Assembly (NCBI GenBank): GCA_904502055.1
Contig: CAJGDZ010000019.1
Coordinates: 1-16,886 of the forward strand
Source: an uncultured Clostridia bacterium
Lineage (GTDB): Bacteria > Bacillota > Clostridia > Oscillospirales > CAG-272
Direction: 5' to 3'
DNA: 16,886 bases
Shown: positions 14,481-16,886 of the stretch, piece after piece
How the letters are laid out: each line of letters opens with the position of its first letter
Position numbering within the stretch: the stretch's first letter is position 1
Position numbers and translations under genes: made by a program
Notes under the pieces: generated by a model
Told to the model about the DNA's origin: nothing
Seen by the model: only the letters and a program-made list of their open reading frames with translations
Database searches by the model: none

Positions 14481-15281
14481 ATGAGCTTTGAGATCATCGA
14501 TTTTCACACGCACCCCTTTTTATCGCCCGATTGCAACATCTGCCGATATAAATATTTCAGCGACCGCATCACCGCAGAGGATACAAAGCGCGACCTTGAG
14601 TCGCTCGGCATCTCCAAGATCTGCGGCTCGGTCATCGCCCCCTATAACAAGGAGACCTTTTGCTGGGCGGACGTAAAGCGCGCCAACGACATTGCCCTTG
14701 AGCTGAAGGCGCTTTACGGCGACTTTTATGAGGTCGGCTTCCACGTGCACCCCGCCTTCATCCGCGAATCGTGCGAGGAGATCGAGCGTATGCACGGCCT
14801 TGGTGTCAGGCTGATCGGCGAGCTTTTGCCCTATTTCCATATGTGGCGCGATCTCTCGCTTGACTATGGCTCACGGGAGCTTTCCGAAATTCTTGACGTG
14901 GCCGAGGACTGCGGGATGATCGTAAACCTGCACACGCAGGACGAGGAGGGGCTTGACAAAATGGTGCGCGAGCACCCCCATCTCACGATCGTGGCCGCGC
15001 ACCCCGGCGAGGCGGCGAGCTACGACCGACACCTGGCACGTATGAAGCTCAGCGAGAATTATTATCTTGACCTTTCGGGCTCGGGCGGCCCCTTGCGCTT
15101 CGCCAGCACACGAAACGCCATCGACAAGGTGGGCGTGGAGCGCCTTTTGTTCGGCTCGGACTACCCGACCTGCCAGGCAGGCATTATGATTGGAAGCGTT
15201 CTTATGGATTACACGCTGACCGACACCGAAAAGGAATACATCTTCTCCAAGAACGCAAGGCGTCTTTTGAAGTTGGATTAA
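14481..15281 (+). CDS. Amidohydrolase-family metal-dependent hydrolase or decarboxylase
   Basis: The 266-residue protein is a TIM-barrel amidohydrolase of the amidohydrolase-2 type. Metal-site residues are in order: H9-x-H11 (DFHTHPF), a second HVH (88-90), E114 in IGELLP, H151 (NLHTQDE), H174 (AAHPGE) and D227 in LLFGSDYP. The family hydrolyses C-N or C-O bonds or removes carboxyl groups, as in the ACMSD and gamma-resorcylate decarboxylase branch; this protein is shorter than those. ATG 14481 has AAGGAG 7 bases upstream. It is cotranscribed with a metallo-beta-lactamase-fold gene 9 bases later and shares its control region with the AraC-corrinoid operon. A role in breaking down the same substrate as the methyltransferases is inferred from that layout. 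Confidence 0.88.
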   Translation: MSFEIIDFHTHPFLSPDCNICRYKYFSDRITAEDTKRDLESLGISKICGSVIAPYNKETFCWADVKRANDIALELKALYGDFYEVGFHVHPAFIRESCEEIERMHGLGVRLIGELLPYFHMWRDLSLDYGSRELSEILDVAEDCGMIVNLHTQDEEGLDKMVREHPHLTIVAAHPGEAASYDRHLARMKLSENYYLDLSGSGGPLRFASTRNAIDKVGVERLLFGSDYPTCQAGIMIGSVLMDYTLTDTEKEYIFSKNARRLLKLD

Positions 15282-15290
15282 GGAGGAATC

Positions 15291-16664
15291 ATGAGCAAAA
15301 TTACCGATTACCGCATCGTTTTGTCCCAAACGCCCAAGGTAAGCGAGCTGCGCGCGGCTTGCTTTTTGCGCGAGAAGATCAAGCTGGTGTGCGGCAAAAA
15401 GCTGCCGCTTGTCAGCGACACCGAGCCTCCCGAGCCGCTTGAGATCGTGGTGGGAGAGACCGGCCGCGAGGCGCTTGACGGCGTTGAGATCGCGCGCACG
15501 CGAGACGGCGTCTGGGAATACGTGATGCTCAAAAAGGGCGAACGTCTGTACCTTTTGGGACTTGGCGCCCCACCTGCCGCAGAGCCGCCCTACAACACCG
15601 CCTACCGCAAGCTGGACGACGGCGCTACCGGCACCGTGATGGCGGCCTATCACTTTGTGGAGGATATTCTCCACTACCAATTCGTTTACGCAGATCTCGA
15701 GGAATTCCCCGAAAGCCCCGACCTCGAAATGCCGAAGGAATATGAATACCGCTTCACGCGCGCGGCACTTGAAGCCCAGCGCCCCAAGCCCATAAAGGGC
15801 GCGGCGCTCTACTCGCTCAACACCGTGGCGCGGCTGGAATGGAACGTGGGAAGCTTTATCATCAAAACCCGCGCGGGCAAGCTGATCGTCATTGACGGCG
15901 GTCACATGGGCGATCTGCCCCGTCTGGTGGAATGCCTGAAATCCATTTCGGGCGAGGAGGTGCCCACCGTTACGGCGTGGCTGTTCTCGCATCTGCACGA
16001 CGATCACCACGGCGCGTATCTGCGGCTGGTGAGAGACGGGGAATGGCGTGGCAAGGTAATCGTCAAGGACGTGTATCACCACTTTTTGCCGCGCGAATTC
16101 TATACCGATATCTCCAAGGAGGCCTCGGCACACTTCGGCCCCGAACACGATGCCATTATGAGCAGCGACAAGACCTTCGGTGCCACGCTTCACACCGTCA
16201 GAACGGGTGAGCGCATCTCGGTGGACGAGATCGATTTTGACGTGCTTCACGTGCCCGATATCTCCTTTGGCAAGCAGATGAACGTAAACGACACGAGCGT
16301 GGTCTACAAAATGACCTACGATAAGGGGCAGACGATGATGTTCCTCGGCGACGCCGAGTGGATCGGAAGCAATGACCTTGTGGAAAATCACGCCAATGAG
16401 CTTAAAAGCGACGTCGTTCAGGTCGGCCACCACGGCTGCGGCAGCTGCTCGGACGAGTGCTACCGCCTCATCGGCGCCAAGGCCTACATCTGGCAATGCG
16501 GCGAGCGCTTCTGGTATCAGGATTGCAGCGAGGGACTCAACACCCACAACGTGGGGCTCATCCGCTACCGCACCATGATGAAACGCTTTGGCATCAAGGA
16601 CGAAAACGTCTACGTCACACTCGGTGACATCGACTCGCTCCCCCTCCCTATTCCCATTCACTAA
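15291..16664 (+). CDS. Metallo-beta-lactamase-fold protein with GH67N-like N-terminal domain
   Basis: The 457-residue protein has two parts. Residues about 1-130 resemble the N-terminal domain of alpha-glucuronidases and related glycan enzymes (pattern: 'AA..L..KI...CGKKLPLVSD' then 'EIVVGET.R'). Residues about 170-450 form a metallo-beta-lactamase fold with H234-x-H236-x-D238-H239 (SHLHDDHHG), D354 (FLGDAEW) and H380 (GHHGCGSC), a full two-metal site resembling the ComEC-type hydrolase branch. No signal peptide is visible, so it is probably cytoplasmic. GGAGGAATC precedes ATG 15291, directly after the amidohydrolase stop. It may hydrolyse an ester, lactone or phosphodiester in the pathway of the divergent operon. 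The combination of these two domains is unusual and the reaction unknown. Confidence 0.87.
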   Translation: MSKITDYRIVLSQTPKVSELRAACFLREKIKLVCGKKLPLVSDTEPPEPLEIVVGETGREALDGVEIARTRDGVWEYVMLKKGERLYLLGLGAPPAAEPPYNTAYRKLDDGATGTVMAAYHFVEDILHYQFVYADLEEFPESPDLEMPKEYEYRFTRAALEAQRPKPIKGAALYSLNTVARLEWNVGSFIIKTRAGKLIVIDGGHMGDLPRLVECLKSISGEEVPTVTAWLFSHLHDDHHGAYLRLVRDGEWRGKVIVKDVYHHFLPREFYTDISKEASAHFGPEHDAIMSSDKTFGATLHTVRTGERISVDEIDFDVLHVPDISFGKQMNVNDTSVVYKMTYDKGQTMMFLGDAEWIGSNDLVENHANELKSDVVQVGHHGCGSCSDECYRLIGAKAYIWQCGERFWYQDCSEGLNTHNVGLIRYRTMMKRFGIKDENVYVTLGDIDSLPLPIPIH

Positions 16665-16670
16665 AATACA

Positions 16671-16700
16671 AAAAGCTGAGTTCAACCGAACTCAGCTTTT
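16671..16700 (+). terminator. Terminator of the amidohydrolase-MBL operon
   Basis: A perfect 13-bp stem pairs AAAAGCTGAGTTC with GAACTCAGCTTTT around an AACC loop, 6 bases after the stop codon. T4 closes the stem on the plus strand, and A4 at the other end makes it usable from the minus strand as well. Confidence 0.9.
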
Positions 16701-16705
16701 CTGTT

Positions 16706-16861
16706 TCAAATTTTGATTTGTCGAAGTGTTTTAGTTGGCTGGGGAAACGGTCGCTTTTGAAAAAGCTCCGCAAAACTTTTCCCTACAGGCAAAACGGCTA
16801 CGCTTGATACGGATCCCGAACGATAACGCGAAAACAACGTGTGGTCCATTATCCGAGTCAT
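16706..16861 (-). CDS. Doubtful 51-residue reading frame
   Basis: A minus-strand frame opens at ATG 16861 with AAGG 7 bases upstream and ends at TGA 16706-16708. The product is basic, has no membrane segment, and includes the segment GKSFAELFQKRPFPQ. It ends just before the operon terminator, which works on both strands. It could be a small protein, the tail of a decayed gene, or part of a dispersed intergenic repeat. I do not recognise a family. Confidence 0.25.
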   Translation of the reverse strand: MTRIMDHTLFSRYRSGSVSSVAVLPVGKSFAELFQKRPFPQPTKTLRQIKI

Positions 16862-16870
16862 TTTGAGACC

Positions 16871-16886
16871 TTCTCACGCGTGAGAA
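16871..16886. repeat. Perfect 16-base palindrome at the window end
   Basis: TTCTCACGCGTGAGAA reads the same on both strands and ends exactly at the last base of the window. It could be a dimeric regulator site or the core of a longer inverted repeat whose other half is outside. Confidence 0.5.

Noticed and set aside
14310..14513. A 68-codon N-terminal extension of the AraC gene
   Set aside because: The extension covers the promoter region and its translation does not look like a protein domain. ATG 14309 has a good ribosome binding site.
14871..16685. A 604-codon open frame on the minus strand
   Set aside because: It lies antisense to the amidohydrolase and MBL genes, which have clear family motifs, ribosome binding sites, a promoter and a terminator on the plus strand.

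Overview
The window looks like a chromosomal segment of an uncultured anaerobic Firmicute of the class Clostridia (inferred). The signs are strong AGGAGG-type ribosome binding sites, near-consensus sigma-A promoters with 17-base spacers, many hairpin/T-run terminators, a lipoprotein signal typical of a Gram-positive cell, a LytTR regulator, an M23 peptidase resembling sporulation SpoIIQ, and a corrinoid methyltransferase operon. The left 2.7 kb is visibly richer in A/T than the rest. No insertion sequence, phage gene or CRISPR array was seen, and no gene-free stretch exceeds about 190 bases.

Left part (1-5.3 kb). On the minus strand lies the 5' part (889 codons) of a very large acidic lipoprotein gene, cut by the window edge. 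Just upstream is a LytTR response regulator gene. The promoter of the lipoprotein gene carries two tandem LytTR-type sites directly behind its -35 box, so the regulator probably controls it. Next come a membrane-anchored M23 (LytM) peptidase on the minus strand, ruvX on the plus strand, and a tRNA-Pro(CGG) with a perfect consensus promoter.

Middle (5.3-8.8 kb, minus strand). A three-gene operon runs acyltransferase (condensation/WS-DGAT/alcohol acetyltransferase superfamily), zinc-ribbon six-helix membrane protein, MATE transporter. It has its own promoter and shares a bidirectional terminator with the tRNA.

Right (8.8-16.7 kb). A five-gene minus-strand operon appears to be a corrinoid-dependent methyl transfer system. 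Its first gene is one continuous reading frame joining an AraC-family regulator to a complete corrinoid-binding protein. The corrinoid part also has its own strong internal ribosome binding site and start codon. Three different uroporphyrinogen-decarboxylase-family proteins follow (only the last has the classical H-x-C...C zinc motif of MtaA-type methyltransferases), then an eight-cysteine DUF2284 protein. No MtaB/MttB-type substrate methyltransferase, RamA-type activase or MtrH/pterin-type methyl acceptor enzyme is present. Divergently transcribed from a shared 171-base control region are an amidohydrolase and a metallo-beta-lactamase-fold protein with an N-terminal domain resembling that of alpha-glucuronidases. 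Together these probably take up and demethylate, then hydrolyse or decarboxylate, an unknown methylated compound. The fused regulator could in principle sense the corrinoid state directly. That fusion is the most notable feature of the window.

The last 186 bases hold a terminator, a doubtful 51-codon minus-strand reading frame and a perfect 16-base palindrome at the very end.
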